From contig CALAMO010000023.1 in NCBI GenBank assembly GCA_937925855.1, positions 26,288 through 90,287 on the forward strand: a DNA stretch of 64,000 nt, read 5' to 3'. Below the pieces are notes generated by a model, which did no database searches, was not told the DNA's origin, and saw only the letters and a program-made list of their open reading frames with translations. Within the stretch, counting starts at the first letter, position 1. Each line of letters opens with the position of its first letter. The position numbers and the translations under genes are program-made. Origin of the DNA: an uncultured Thiotrichaceae bacterium (GTDB lineage Bacteria > Pseudomonadota > Gammaproteobacteria > Thiotrichales > Thiotrichaceae). Of this stretch, positions 37,633 through 46,539 are shown piece by piece.

Positions 37633-39258
37633 TTATAAGGCCTGCACCCGCTTACGCAGCGCGAATTTTTGTATTTTACCGGTTGAGGTTTTCGGTAAGG
37701 CTGCAAACACAATTTTTTTCGGCACTTTAAAGCGCGCGAGCTCTTGACGGCACCAGTTCAGTAGTGCGGTCTCGGTCAGCGTACTGCCCGCTGTGACCTC
37801 GACAAAGGCACAGGGCGTTTCTCCCCAGCGCTCATCAGGCATCGCGACCACGGCTGCTGCCGTCACCTCGGGATGTTTAAACAAGGCATTCTCTATTTCA
37901 ATTGAGGAAATATTCTCACCGCCAGAAATAATAATATCCTTAGAGCGATCCTTGAGCTGGATATAACCATCGGGGTGCAGCACGCCGAGATCACCCGAAT
38001 GAAACCAGCCACCGGCAAAGGCTTCTCTACTGGCAGCGGCATTTTTAAGGTAGCCTTTCATCACGACGTTACCGCGAAACATCACTTCACCCATAGTGAC
38101 GCCATCGGCGGGCACGGCGGCCATGGTCTCTGGGTCGCGCACCGATAAGCCTTCCAGCGGTAAATAGCGCACACCTTGGCGTGCTTTCTTCTCCGCCTGT
38201 GCGGCAGTGGGCAAGTTACCCCAATCAGCCTGCCACTCATTGACCACTGCTGGGCCATAGGTTTCCGTTAGGCCATACAGGTGCGTCACATTAAAGCCAG
38301 CGTCCTGCATGGCGGCTAAAATCGACTCCGGTGGGGGGGCAGCCGCTGTCATAAATTCTACGGACTGCGTCAGTGCACGCTGCTCTGCTGGGGGCGTCGA
38401 CAGCAGCGTTGACATCACAATTGGCGCGCCGCACAGCTGGGTCACGCCGTGATCCGCCAGCGCATCCCACATTGCTTTCTGGCGGACCCAGCGCAGACAG
38501 ACATGGGTTCCGGCTAGCACCGACAGCGTCCACGGAAAACACCAGCCGTTACAGTGAAACATCGGTAGCGTCCATAGATAGACCGCATGTTTAGGCATAG
38601 CGGCAGTGAGTGCATTACCCTGCGCCAGCAGATACGCCCCGCGATGATGATAGACCACGCCTTTCGGATTGCCTGTCGTGCCAGAGGTATAGTTGAGCGT
38701 GATGGCATCCCACTCATCGGCGGGCAGCTGCCAGGCATAATCCGCCGCGCCGGTCGCCAGCCACGCCTCATATTCGAGCGAGTTGGGCAACACGCCCTCC
38801 TGCGGGAACTCGGGGTCATCATAGTAGATCAGCAGTGGCTGTACTTTACACAGCGCGAGTGCGGCGTTAAGGGTGTCTGCAAACTCAAGATCTGCAATCA
38901 GCACCTTGGTTTCGGCATGATCGAGCTGGAAAGCGATGACGGCGGGGTCTAAGCGGGTGTTCATTGCGTGCAGCACCGCGCCACACATGGGCACGCCATA
39001 ATGAGCTTCTAGCATCGGTGGGGTATTGGCTAGGATGACGGATACCGTGTCGTTTTTACCGACACCGCGCTGCGTGAGCGCTGCGGCCAGCTGGCGCGAA
39101 CGGCGATAGAAGTCGGCGTAACTGGTGCGCTGCTGGCCGTGGATAATCGCGGTGTGCTGCGGGAAGACGCTAGCGGCACGTTCGAGGAAGGTTAGCGGGG
39201 TCAAGGGCTGGTAGTTGGCGGTATTTTTATCCAGGTTCTGGCAATAGGCGGTGGACAT
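37633..39258 (-). CDS. Acyl-CoA ligase (AMP-forming)
   Basis: A 541-residue adenylating enzyme. The AMP-binding motif is LNYTSGTTGNPKGVVYHH, with the later YGLTETYGP, the hinge GWFHSGDLGVLHPDGYIQLK, and the catalytic lysine near the end in PKTSTGKIQKF. The PMFHCNGWCFPW segment is typical of medium-chain acyl and DmdB/AlkK-like ligases, so a medium-chain or methylthio-acid substrate is possible. It faces the LysE gene and stands alone. Confidence 0.9.
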   Translation of the reverse strand: MSTAYCQNLDKNTANYQPLTPLTFLERAASVFPQHTAIIHGQQRTSYADFYRRSRQLAAALTQRGVGKNDTVSVILANTPPMLEAHYGVPMCGAVLHAMNTRLDPAVIAFQLDHAETKVLIADLEFADTLNAALALCKVQPLLIYYDDPEFPQEGVLPNSLEYEAWLATGAADYAWQLPADEWDAITLNYTSGTTGNPKGVVYHHRGAYLLAQGNALTAAMPKHAVYLWTLPMFHCNGWCFPWTLSVLAGTHVCLRWVRQKAMWDALADHGVTQLCGAPIVMSTLLSTPPAEQRALTQSVEFMTAAAPPPESILAAMQDAGFNVTHLYGLTETYGPAVVNEWQADWGNLPTAAQAEKKARQGVRYLPLEGLSVRDPETMAAVPADGVTMGEVMFRGNVVMKGYLKNAAASREAFAGGWFHSGDLGVLHPDGYIQLKDRSKDIIISGGENISSIEIENALFKHPEVTAAAVVAMPDERWGETPCAFVEVTAGSTLTETALLNWCRQELARFKVPKKIVFAALPKTSTGKIQKFALRKRVQAL

Positions 39259-39392
39259 TATGATTCCTGCGCGATCAAGGGGAATCGCTGATTTTACCTG
39301 CTAAGTCGAAGAACTGCTATCTGTGGCCGGTGTGCAAAAGGCCAGCATTTTAAACCCCCTGTCCCCGGCCTCTGCAAGCAATTCCTCAAAGC

Positions 39393-39465
39393 AGCGCCTT
39401 ACCTCTTCCCTGTTTCAAGGGAGGAGTCAAGGCGCTTACTTGAAGCGCGATGGGTTAAGCGCCTT
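39393..39465. repeat. Three alternating arms forming mutually exclusive hairpins
   Basis: AGCGCCTT at 39393-39400, AAGGCGCT at 39429-39436 and AGCGCCTT again at 39458-39465. Arms 1 and 2 extend to a stem of about 19 bp (39393-39436, two mismatches). Arms 2 and 3 form a 10-bp stem (TAAGCGCCTT/AAGGCGCTTA). Only one can form at a time. They lie downstream of msrA and upstream of the acyl-CoA ligase start, with no T-run on either strand. Confidence 0.6.
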
Positions 39466-39522
39466 AGCTTTGTGGTACACGCCTCACTTTATAAACATGG
39501 CTTAGGGTAGGGCTTGGGGTAT

Positions 39523-40134
39523 TTATTTTTGCTTGCTGATCACTTCGCCCCACAGCGCCTTAATCCGCGCATCTCGCCCACAGCCGCTGCGGTAGTAGTT
39601 ATAGCGGATGGGGTTCTTTTTATAGTAATCCTGGTGGTATTCTTCCGCCGGGTAAAACGTCTGTGCCGCTAGTATCTCGGTCACAACCGGCGCGTCAAAC
39701 GGCTTGTTTTGTTTTAGCGCGCTGAGTGAGTCTGTGAACACCTTGCGCTGGGTTTCATTTTGGTAAAACAGTCCGGTTTTATAGGGTGAGCCCTTATCGC
39801 AGAACTGGCCGTGGGGGTCGGTTGGATCAATGGTCTTCCAGAAATATTCAGTGAGCGCTGCCGCTGAGATTTTCTCATCATCGAAGGTAATTTCCACGGC
39901 TTCATAGTGGCCGGTTTTTTTAGCGGCGACCTCTTCATAAGTAGGATTGGGGGTGGTGCCGTTAATGTAGCCGGAGACGGCCTTACTGACGCCTTCAAGT
40001 TTTTCAAAGTCGGATTCCACGCACCAGAAGCAGCCACCGGCTACAATCAGCGTGTCGGTTTTCGCCTGGGCGGGCAGGGTGCTGCCGAATAAGACTAGGC
40101 TGGTGAGGAGTGAATAAACGAATGATGTTTTCAT
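39523..40134 (-). CDS. msrA: Exported peptide-methionine (S)-S-oxide reductase MsrA
   Basis: A 203-residue MsrA. It has a signal peptide (cleavage after PAQA, about residue 24), so it repairs oxidised methionine in the periplasm. The catalytic motif is GGCFWCVE with C35 as the nucleophile. YEEVAAKKTGHYEAVEI and DPTDPHGQFCDKGSPY are standard. No MsrB is fused or adjacent. The recycling cysteine near the C-terminus may be the one in SGCGRD. Confidence 0.93.
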   Translation of the reverse strand: MKTSFVYSLLTSLVLFGSTLPAQAKTDTLIVAGGCFWCVESDFEKLEGVSKAVSGYINGTTPNPTYEEVAAKKTGHYEAVEITFDDEKISAAALTEYFWKTIDPTDPHGQFCDKGSPYKTGLFYQNETQRKVFTDSLSALKQNKPFDAPVVTEILAAQTFYPAEEYHQDYYKKNPIRYNYYRSGCGRDARIKALWGEVISKQK

Positions 40135-40293
40135 GGCGACCTCTCGCGTGTATTAGATGTGTCGATCAGATGTTCAAATCAGATATGTAGATTAGATTGA
40201 TGGTGCTCTAAGTGATCATGCCTGCGTATGATTACTTGCTTATTTGACGTTACGCGCTGCGGCAGTGTTCGGATGCGAGGGCGGGTAAACCCT

Positions 40294-40324
40294 GCGGGAA
40301 AAGTAACGAGTCCTCTTTTCCCGC
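40294..40324. repeat. Perfect 10-bp inverted repeat downstream of the DUF937 gene
   Basis: GCGGGAAAAG and CTTTTCCCGC flank an 11-base spacer. It lies 38 bp past the DUF937 stop and upstream of msrA. No T-run follows on the minus strand, so it is only a possible weak terminator or processing site. Confidence 0.4.
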
Positions 40325-40361
40325 TGTGGGGCGATTGGTGCCTTTAAGCGCTGGGCGCGCC

Positions 40362-40904
40362 TTAACGAAACGCCATCTTGAAGGCCATACCTAAGACATC
40401 ATCAATCATCGAGCCGTCGCGGTCTGAATCCAGCAGTGAGGTGAGTAAGCCGCCGCCCTGTTGGGCTGAAGGGGCTGAGCCGCCGCCAAAGATGGATTTG
40501 CCGAGTGAACCCATCACCATGGTCGCCACAATCGGCAGGGCTTTTTTAATCAGCGTGCTGGCGATGCCGGTGCTTTGTGCGGTTTGCTTGGCAACGTTGC
40601 GGCTGACCTCTTTACTGCCGAAGATGTGGCCAAGAATGGCGTTGCCGTCATCTACCGTTTCTTGGCGGCCTAATAGGTCAGGTTTTTCAACGTAGCGGGC
40701 GTGATTGCCGTTGCTCAGCGCATCAAACAGGCCGCCAAAGTTATCCTCTTTGTCCTGTGCGCGTCGCTGCATACCGCGTGACAGTGAGGGGGTGACTTCG
40801 GCCACAATGGCGCGGGCCTGTGCTTCGCTGACACCGAGTTTTTCTGCCAGCTGTTGCAGCGCGCTGTTGTTTTCTTTACCTAATAATAAATCAGTGATAT
40901 TCAA
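40362..40904 (-). CDS. DUF937 (YidB-like) family protein
   Basis: A 180-residue protein with the DUF937 pattern: a short helical start (ITDLLLG), LAEKLGVSEAQARAIVAEVTPSL, the conserved GHIFGSKEVSRNVAKQTAQSTG region and a Gly/Ser-rich end. The central hydrophobic stretch (ALPIVATMVMGSLGKSIFGGG) is not clearly a membrane helix. The function of the family is unknown. It is transcribed alone. Confidence 0.82.
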   Translation of the reverse strand: MNITDLLLGKENNSALQQLAEKLGVSEAQARAIVAEVTPSLSRGMQRRAQDKEDNFGGLFDALSNGNHARYVEKPDLLGRQETVDDGNAILGHIFGSKEVSRNVAKQTAQSTGIASTLIKKALPIVATMVMGSLGKSIFGGGSAPSAQQGGGLLTSLLDSDRDGSMIDDVLGMAFKMAFR

Positions 40905-40965
40905 TGTCCATCTCCTACTTTTCGGTGCGCAAGATTATAGCGCATAGCGCCTTAGATTGCGCAGC

Positions 40966-41808
40966 TCAGCGTTTTAAACCCTGCTCTGGCGTCAGTGGTG
41001 AGCAGCCCAACAGCTGGGCCAGTGGCTTCACATCGGCGGTGTTTCCGGCCTGTAACATGCGCAGATTCTCCGGGCTCATCATCGGCATAACATAGCGTCC
41101 AATATGCGCCACGCCGAGCATTAGGCTAAACGGTGTCGGCAGGGTCGGTGCTGGTCGCTTGCCCGCTGCCGCACGAATGGCCTGGAGCCAGTCTTTGAAG
41201 CTCAGTGCTTTGGCCCCAACCACATCCAGCGTTTGGCTGCCGGTACTGGCTTCCTGCTTGAGGCAGGCTTGTACCGTAGCGACAACATCGCTGATATGCA
41301 CGGGCTGCACCTGGTATTGACCGTCGCCCACCAGCGGAATAACAGGCAGCCCCGCCAGCTGTTTAAACATCTTCATACTAGCGCCACCAGCACCGTAGAC
41401 CAGCGACGGGCGCAGGATGAAGCTGCTGAGCTGAGCCGCGCGCAGGTGATCATCGGCGGCTTTTTTGCTGAGCTGATAGGGCGTGAACGCCTGTTCATCC
41501 ACACCGAGCGCGGATATTTGAATGACACGCTCGACCCCAGCCTGAGCACAGGCTGTGAACAGCGCCACCGGCGCTTGGTGATGAATAATATCGAATTTTT
41601 GGCTGCCCGTTTCAACGATAATGCCAACAGCATTTATCACCGCGTCCACCCCCTCCAGCAGTGGGAGCCAGGCGTCGGCGTTGAGCTGCTGGTTGAAGTC
41701 GACGCCTGATTGGCGGGAACATTCGATGATTTCATGACCGTTATTGTTGAGCGCGGTTTTGAGATGACTGCCGATAAAGCCGCTGGCTCCGGTGAGTAGT
41801 ATTTTCAT
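40966..41808 (-). CDS. NAD(P)-binding SDR-like protein
   Basis: A 280-residue atypical short-chain dehydrogenase/NDUFA9-like protein. The dinucleotide loop is LLTGASGFIGSHL at the N-terminus. The canonical YxxxK is represented by the YQLSKKAAD motif near residue 116. The C-terminal part may bind a second ligand. It overlaps the upstream regulator gene by 4 bp, so the two are coupled and it may be a target or partner of that regulator. Confidence 0.85.
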   Translation of the reverse strand: MKILLTGASGFIGSHLKTALNNNGHEIIECSRQSGVDFNQQLNADAWLPLLEGVDAVINAVGIIVETGSQKFDIIHHQAPVALFTACAQAGVERVIQISALGVDEQAFTPYQLSKKAADDHLRAAQLSSFILRPSLVYGAGGASMKMFKQLAGLPVIPLVGDGQYQVQPVHISDVVATVQACLKQEASTGSQTLDVVGAKALSFKDWLQAIRAAAGKRPAPTLPTPFSLMLGVAHIGRYVMPMMSPENLRMLQAGNTADVKPLAQLLGCSPLTPEQGLKR

Positions 41809-42797
41809 GGTTTACTCCGTAATTGCTGCGGGGGAATGCCGTACAGCTGTGAAAAGCTGGCGGAAAAATGAGTGAGTTCAGCAAAGCCGCATAGCTCGGC
41901 TATCTTGTTGATCGGCCAGCGGGTTTTGATGAGCAGGGTACGCGCATGATCGAGTCTTAAACGCCGGTAATAGCGCATCGGCGTCATGCCATAGCGTTCG
42001 CCAAAGTGGCGGGCAAACGTGCGGGGATGCATATTAATCATCGCCGCCAGCGCGTTTAACGACAATGGATTGGCGAGGGTGTTGTGCATATGCATTTCAG
42101 CGCGCTCGATGCGGCTGATGGGGTCGCTGCTGAACGGCTGGCTAGCGGCAGGGGCTGTCGGGGCCGGGCCGTGACTGTACAAAATATGGCGCACTTCATC
42201 CAGCTGCGCCTCATTCAGCTGTTGTGATAATAATTCTAGCATCATATCCGCGACTGACAGGCCGCCAGAGGCGCTAAAGAAGCGCGGACTACAGGCGATA
42301 CCGTCTGAGTTTACTTGTAGCGTGGGGTGGTGCTCGCGCAGTCGGTTTTCAAATTCCCAGTGAATGGCGACCGGCTGATTCGCGCTCAGCACACCGGCGG
42401 CGGCGAGCGCAAATGCACCGGTATCGATACAGCCCATACTAGCGCCATGCTGCTGCTGTAGGTTCAGCCAGTTCATTACCGGGCGCCGCAGGCTCTGCTC
42501 CGGGGCGAAACCGGTGATGACGAGGACGCAGTCCAGCGTGCCGCTGTTGCGCCAGTCATCATCTGGCCTGACCACAAAGCTATTGCAGGAGGCGACGGGA
42601 CGGTTGTCAATGCTGTAGACCTGGGTGATGAAGCGATTTTGGCCCAGTACGCGGTTGGCGATGCGCAGCGTATCCATGACCAAATCAAGATTCAGCATAA
42701 TAAACTGGTCAGCGATGAGCACTCCGATTTTCACAGATACACAGGTCTTTATAGTCAGCGTTGGACGATTATACTGCGCTACCGGCTTGGGTTTCAT
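41805..42797 (-). CDS. GlxA-type AraC-family regulator with DJ-1/PfpI-like sensor domain
   Basis: A 330-residue transcription factor. Residues about 22-200 form a glutamine-amidotransferase-like domain (IGVLIADQFIMLNLDLV, GCIDTGAFALAAAGVL). The last 100 residues are two helix-turn-helix units of AraC type (LSLNALAAMINMHPRTFARH and PINKIAELCGFAELTHFSAS). This architecture is that of GbdR/CdhR regulators of glycine betaine and carnitine use, but also of other GlxA proteins. A GTG at 42734 gives the more usual family start, and the ATG at 42797 lacks a ribosome-binding site, so the N-terminus is uncertain. Confidence 0.88.
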   Translation of the reverse strand: MKPKPVAQYNRPTLTIKTCVSVKIGVLIADQFIMLNLDLVMDTLRIANRVLGQNRFITQVYSIDNRPVASCNSFVVRPDDDWRNSGTLDCVLVITGFAPEQSLRRPVMNWLNLQQQHGASMGCIDTGAFALAAAGVLSANQPVAIHWEFENRLREHHPTLQVNSDGIACSPRFFSASGGLSVADMMLELLSQQLNEAQLDEVRHILYSHGPAPTAPAASQPFSSDPISRIERAEMHMHNTLANPLSLNALAAMINMHPRTFARHFGERYGMTPMRYYRRLRLDHARTLLIKTRWPINKIAELCGFAELTHFSASFSQLYGIPPQQLRSKP

Positions 42798-42904
42798 TAT
42801 GCCGATGGTTTACAAGGTTTCTGAGGTTATCTGTTGAGTCCCGTGAGATATGATTCCGTGGGACTCGATTGATTAACAGCCACAGTGCTTTGTAGCCTTA
42901 AATG

Positions 42905-42942
42905 AAAAAAGCCCCTGAAGAATTATTTTCTCAGGGGCTTCG
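42905..42942 (-). terminator. Terminator of ssrA
   Basis: A 10-bp stem (AAGCCCCTGA with TCAGGGGCTT) over a 12-base loop, followed on the minus strand by six T residues (42905-42910). It lies just past the tmRNA 3' end. This is a strong intrinsic terminator. Confidence 0.9.
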
Positions 42943-42957
42943 TATAAGGCCAGAAGT

Positions 42958-43320
42958 TGGTGGAGGCGGGGGGAATTGAACCCCCGTCCGCAAATCCGCT
43001 GCCTGAAGGCGCTACATGCTTAGTCTATCTTTTATTTAACCCGCATCCCGCCGAAAGACAGGCTGGCTTGCAGGTGAGTTCAGTTAAGTTTTAGTAGCGC
43101 CGCCCTGAACAAACATTGCTACGATCTTGTGAGGGATGATGCCCGGGACCCGCGAAGCACAAGCACTCCATCGGTCGGACAGCGCTCTACAGGTTATTAA
43201 GCTGCGAGTGCGTATGAGTCGTCGTTTGCGACTATTGTTTATGACTAGTGTTTAAGTGGTCACCACATCCACTGCATGCTCCCCAGGTTTTGTAATCCAC
43301 GTCGAAGCCATGTCGCCCCC
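42958..43320 (-). ncRNA. ssrA: tmRNA
   Basis: A one-piece tmRNA of 363 nt, including a genomically encoded CCA at the 3' end (42958-42960). The 5' end reads GGGGGCGACATGGCTTCGAC, and the 3' end carries the T-arm (GGTTCAATTC type) and acceptor pairing to the 5' end. The tag frame is at 43229-43197 and encodes ANDDSYALAA followed by TAA. It rescues stalled ribosomes with SmpB. Confidence 0.97.
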
Positions 43321-43347
43321 GTTGAGTCCAAATCTGGTGAACTTTCG

Positions 43348-43376
43348 ATTATAGGCTGGTGCAGCACACATGTCAC
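43348..43376 (-). promoter_or_regulatory. Sigma-70 promoter of ssrA
   Basis: A consensus TATAAT (43348-43353) with a GTGACA -35 box (43371-43376) separated by exactly 17 bp on the minus strand. The predicted start is about 20 nt upstream of the mature 5' end, fitting a short processed leader. Confidence 0.8.
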
Positions 43377-43577
43377 CCTGTTAATTTTTCGATAGCCCTA
43401 AACAGGAGGAGAAGGTATAACACAATTGAACCTCAGCAGCTTTCACCGGATCAAAGCTTAAAGAGAATTTAAATTTTGTTGAAAAATTTTGCAATTAATG
43501 GTTCGACACTTTGCTAAGCCGTGCAGTTACGACTAGGCTTAGTGTCACCTTAATGATAACTAGAGGAATTGGGACTG

Positions 43578-45221
43578 ATGTCATTATTTAACAGTAAAAC
43601 GGGGCGAAGGATTGCCTTTTTATGTGTTGGTTTGTGTTTTGCGGGGTTGGCTCAGGCCAATAACCAAAATTCTCCGCTGGGGACGAACACGAATGAGCTC
43701 AACGAAGAGGATGCCAGCGCGCCCTTCGTTGATTTGTTCCGTTCGGCCCTGCCGTTTGAAGATGCCCGCCCCTGGCTGACCGGCGATAAAGTCCAGCTGG
43801 ATCAGGACGGCTGGCCCGCGCGTTTAAACGGTCAGATCGCGGGCACACGCTTTCTGAGTAATTTACCGGGGCCAACTATTCCGGCGGGTAATTACACCGT
43901 GTTATACAACGGCGTCGGTAAAATCCAGTACAGCGGCGATGCCAAGCTGCTGGATAGCCAGCCGGGCCGCGATATTATCCAAATCACGCCGGGGGCAGAC
44001 CGCAAGTATGATGCGGCGCTGCGTATCCGTGAATCCGATCCGCGCAACTACATCCGAAATATCCGCATTCTGCCGCCCGGCGGCATTTGCGCTAATAATC
44101 CGTTTCGGCGCGTGCCCGGCCCCAATGCCTGCTCCGGTAACTATCAGGCTTTTGTCACGCACTACGCCCAAATTCTGTTTAACCCGGACTACCTCAACTA
44201 CATGAAGGATTTTAAAACAATCCGTTTTATGAATATGGCCGGGGTGACCAATAATCCACAGCGCACTTGGAATGAACGTCAGAAGGTGACCGATGCCACC
44301 TGGGGCGGTAAGCAGGAAAATCGTGGCGCGCCGATTGAGATCCAGATTGAGCTGGCGAACCGCCTGAATGCCCATCCGTGGTTTACCCTGCACCATGCCG
44401 CAGACGACGGCTATGTGCAGCGTTTTGCTCAGCTCGTACGGCAGCGCCTGCGCGGTAATTTACGCCCTCATATTGAATACAGCAATGAAACCTGGAATTT
44501 TATCTTCCTCCAGGGTAATTACGTACGGGATGAAGGGATGCGGCGCGGGCTTGATAGTAATAAGAACCGAGCGGGTTATCGCTATTACTCCGAGCGTTCG
44601 GTCGAAATCTTTAAAATCTGGGAGCGTGTGTTTGGTGGCCCACAGCGCCTAGTCCGTATTCTATCGGGCTGGACCATCAGCAAGGAAGTGGCAGAAATCA
44701 TTCTGAGCCATAGAAATGCCTATCAGCATGCCGATGCCTTTGCGATTGCGCCTTATTTCTTCGGTGATCATCAGTCAATCCGTTTGGTGCGAAATCTGGA
44801 GGAAACTTTTAAGCTGATTACGGATGATACCTATCGCTATTCGATTAATAACACGTTGAAATTTATCCGTGAGCAAAAAGCCATCGCTGATAAATACGGT
44901 GTGGCGTTAATGGCCTATGAAGGCGGGCAGGGGCTGGTTGACTTTAAGACCAAGCATGATGCAGAAATGCCCAACCCCCTGCTTTATCAGGCGAATCGCC
45001 ATCCACGCATGGAGCAGTTCTACAACCAGTTTATGCAGGGCTGGCGGCAGGCCGGTGGCACAATGTTTGCGCATTACTCCTCGCCGCGCACCTATCGGCG
45101 CTATGGTTCATGGGGTTCTAAAGAATACATCACCCAGCCTCTAAGTCAGGCTCCGAAGCACCGTGCGCTGCTGAACTTTAACCGGCGTAACCCTTGCTGG
45201 TGGCCGGGTTGCCAGCGCTGA
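43578..45221 (+). CDS. Putative secreted glycoside hydrolase (clan GH-A-like)
   Basis: A 547-residue exported protein from the ATG at 43578; the frame also opens at a TTG at 43569, which is too near its ribosome-binding site. A signal peptide ends about residue 27 (GLAQA). After an N-terminal domain of beta type, a barrel-like region carries EYSNETWNF, where N303-E304 resembles the acid/base Asn-Glu pair of clan GH-A. ALMAYEGGQG has E448 as a possible nucleophile. I cannot assign a GH family or substrate. It ends with several cysteines (RNPCWWPGCQR). It stands alone, followed by a clear terminator. Confidence 0.7.
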   Translation: MSLFNSKTGRRIAFLCVGLCFAGLAQANNQNSPLGTNTNELNEEDASAPFVDLFRSALPFEDARPWLTGDKVQLDQDGWPARLNGQIAGTRFLSNLPGPTIPAGNYTVLYNGVGKIQYSGDAKLLDSQPGRDIIQITPGADRKYDAALRIRESDPRNYIRNIRILPPGGICANNPFRRVPGPNACSGNYQAFVTHYAQILFNPDYLNYMKDFKTIRFMNMAGVTNNPQRTWNERQKVTDATWGGKQENRGAPIEIQIELANRLNAHPWFTLHHAADDGYVQRFAQLVRQRLRGNLRPHIEYSNETWNFIFLQGNYVRDEGMRRGLDSNKNRAGYRYYSERSVEIFKIWERVFGGPQRLVRILSGWTISKEVAEIILSHRNAYQHADAFAIAPYFFGDHQSIRLVRNLEETFKLITDDTYRYSINNTLKFIREQKAIADKYGVALMAYEGGQGLVDFKTKHDAEMPNPLLYQANRHPRMEQFYNQFMQGWRQAGGTMFAHYSSPRTYRRYGSWGSKEYITQPLSQAPKHRALLNFNRRNPCWWPGCQR

Positions 45222-45256
45222 GCGGTACGGCACTTAAATTTACCACGCTGTAACCA

Positions 45257-45290
45257 GACCGCCCGGCATTTGCTGGGCGGTTTGCTTTTT
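45257..45290 (+). terminator. Terminator after the secreted hydrolase gene
   Basis: A stem with CCGCCC (45259-45264) and GGGCGG (45275-45280), plus inner GGC/GCT pairing, followed by TTTGCTTTTT. It lies 38 bp beyond the stop codon. Confidence 0.8.
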
Positions 45291-45502
45291 GGGCACTGCC
45301 TGTGCGCATCTTGTAGGTATGCAGTTGAGGCTAGATGCCTATGTCTCTTTTGAATCGCTAGGGTGTTACGCGCCGACAATCACTCTCCCTCAGGTGAGGG
45401 TGTCCTTGATGGTCAGGCGTTGCCCTAGCGGTTATTTTTTATTGGCGGTATACACAAAGGATTCTGATAAACTTAGGGTTAGTTTTACTTGCGGAGGTTA
45501 AT

Positions 45503-45922
45503 ATGTTCAGGTACCAAATTACGGTAATTTTTTCCCTGCTGTTGTTTGGCAGCCTGCCATTGGCGATGGCAGCGCAGTGCAATCCGTCCGGCAGTCAGCC
45601 GGAGATGAACCAGTGTGCTTTAGAAGACTTTGAAAAAGCGGATAAAGCGCTTAATCAGGTTTGGCAACAGCTGTTAACAAAAGAGAAGGCCAATCCGGCC
45701 TATATCAAAAAACTACGCGCAGCACAGCGAGTCTGGATAAGCTTTCGTGATGCTGAAGTTGCCGCTATGTTTGCCTGTGAAGACAGCAACCCACGGTGGT
45801 GCTGGGGGAGCATGTACCCCTTGCTGTATCACATTGCTTTAAGTGAGCTGACTGAGGCGCGCACGCAGCGCTTGAAATTGTATCTGCAGGACGGACAGAA
45901 TCCAGCAGCGGTGTCCGAATGA
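45503..45922 (+). CDS. Exported LprI/DUF1311-family protein
   Basis: A 139-residue protein with a signal peptide (cleavage near AMAAQC) and the DUF1311 pattern: CNPSGSQPEMNQCALEDFEKADKALNQVW, then LRAAQRVWISFRDAEVAA and several cysteines probably forming disulfides. Some members inhibit lysozyme. A GGAGG ribosome-binding site stands 6 bases upstream. It overlaps the LOG gene by 4 bp (ATGA), so the two are coupled. Confidence 0.85.
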   Translation: MFRYQITVIFSLLLFGSLPLAMAAQCNPSGSQPEMNQCALEDFEKADKALNQVWQQLLTKEKANPAYIKKLRAAQRVWISFRDAEVAAMFACEDSNPRWCWGSMYPLLYHIALSELTEARTQRLKLYLQDGQNPAAVSE

Positions 45923-46539
45923 GTGTAGCAAGCATCCCGCCGCCGGGACAGCTACGCCGCGTTTGTGTGTATTGTGGTTCCAGTTCGGGTAACGACCCGG
46001 CATATGGCTTAGCGGCGCACGCGCTGGGCGACGTTTTGCTGCAGCATGATATGGGTCTGGTTTATGGCGGTGCCCGTGTGGGTTTAATGGGTGCTGTCGC
46101 TGATGCCGTACTGGCGGGTGGTGGAGAAGTTATTGGCGTTATGCCGCAGGCGCTGGTGGATAAAGAAGTGGCTCATCATGGCCTGAGTGAGTTGTATGTG
46201 GTGGCTTCTATGCATGAGCGTAAGGCCCTGATGGCGGAGTTGTCCGATGGCTTTATTGCCTTGCCGGGCGGCCTGGGCACGCTAGAAGAGATGTTTGAGG
46301 TGTTGACTTGGGCCCAGCTGGGTTTTCATCACAAGCCCTGTGGTTTGTTAAATGTACAAGGTTACTATGACGGTCTGCGTCAGTTCTTACAGCGCGCCTG
46401 TGCGGAGCAATTTGTGAAGCCTGAGCACCGAGACATGCTGTTGACTGAGCGTGAGCCAGCGGCACTGCTGGCCGCTATGCTAGCTTACCAGCCCGTGACC
46501 TTGGATAAGTGGTTTAAAGCAAACCCGCAAACGGCATAA
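45919..46539 (+). CDS. LOG-family nucleotide phosphoribohydrolase
   Basis: A 206-residue Rossmann-like enzyme of the TIGR00730/LOG class. These hydrolase proteins release the base from nucleoside monophosphates (cytokinin activation in plants, nucleotide salvage or PpnN-like roles in bacteria). The N-terminal VCVYCGSSSGN and the catalytic PGGLGTLEEMFEVLTWAQLG are textbook. It overlaps the LprI-like gene upstream and ends facing moeA, with a 26-bp overlap of the two coding ends. Confidence 0.92.
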   Translation: MSVASIPPPGQLRRVCVYCGSSSGNDPAYGLAAHALGDVLLQHDMGLVYGGARVGLMGAVADAVLAGGGEVIGVMPQALVDKEVAHHGLSELYVVASMHERKALMAELSDGFIALPGGLGTLEEMFEVLTWAQLGFHHKPCGLLNVQGYYDGLRQFLQRACAEQFVKPEHRDMLLTEREPAALLAAMLAYQPVTLDKWFKANPQTA

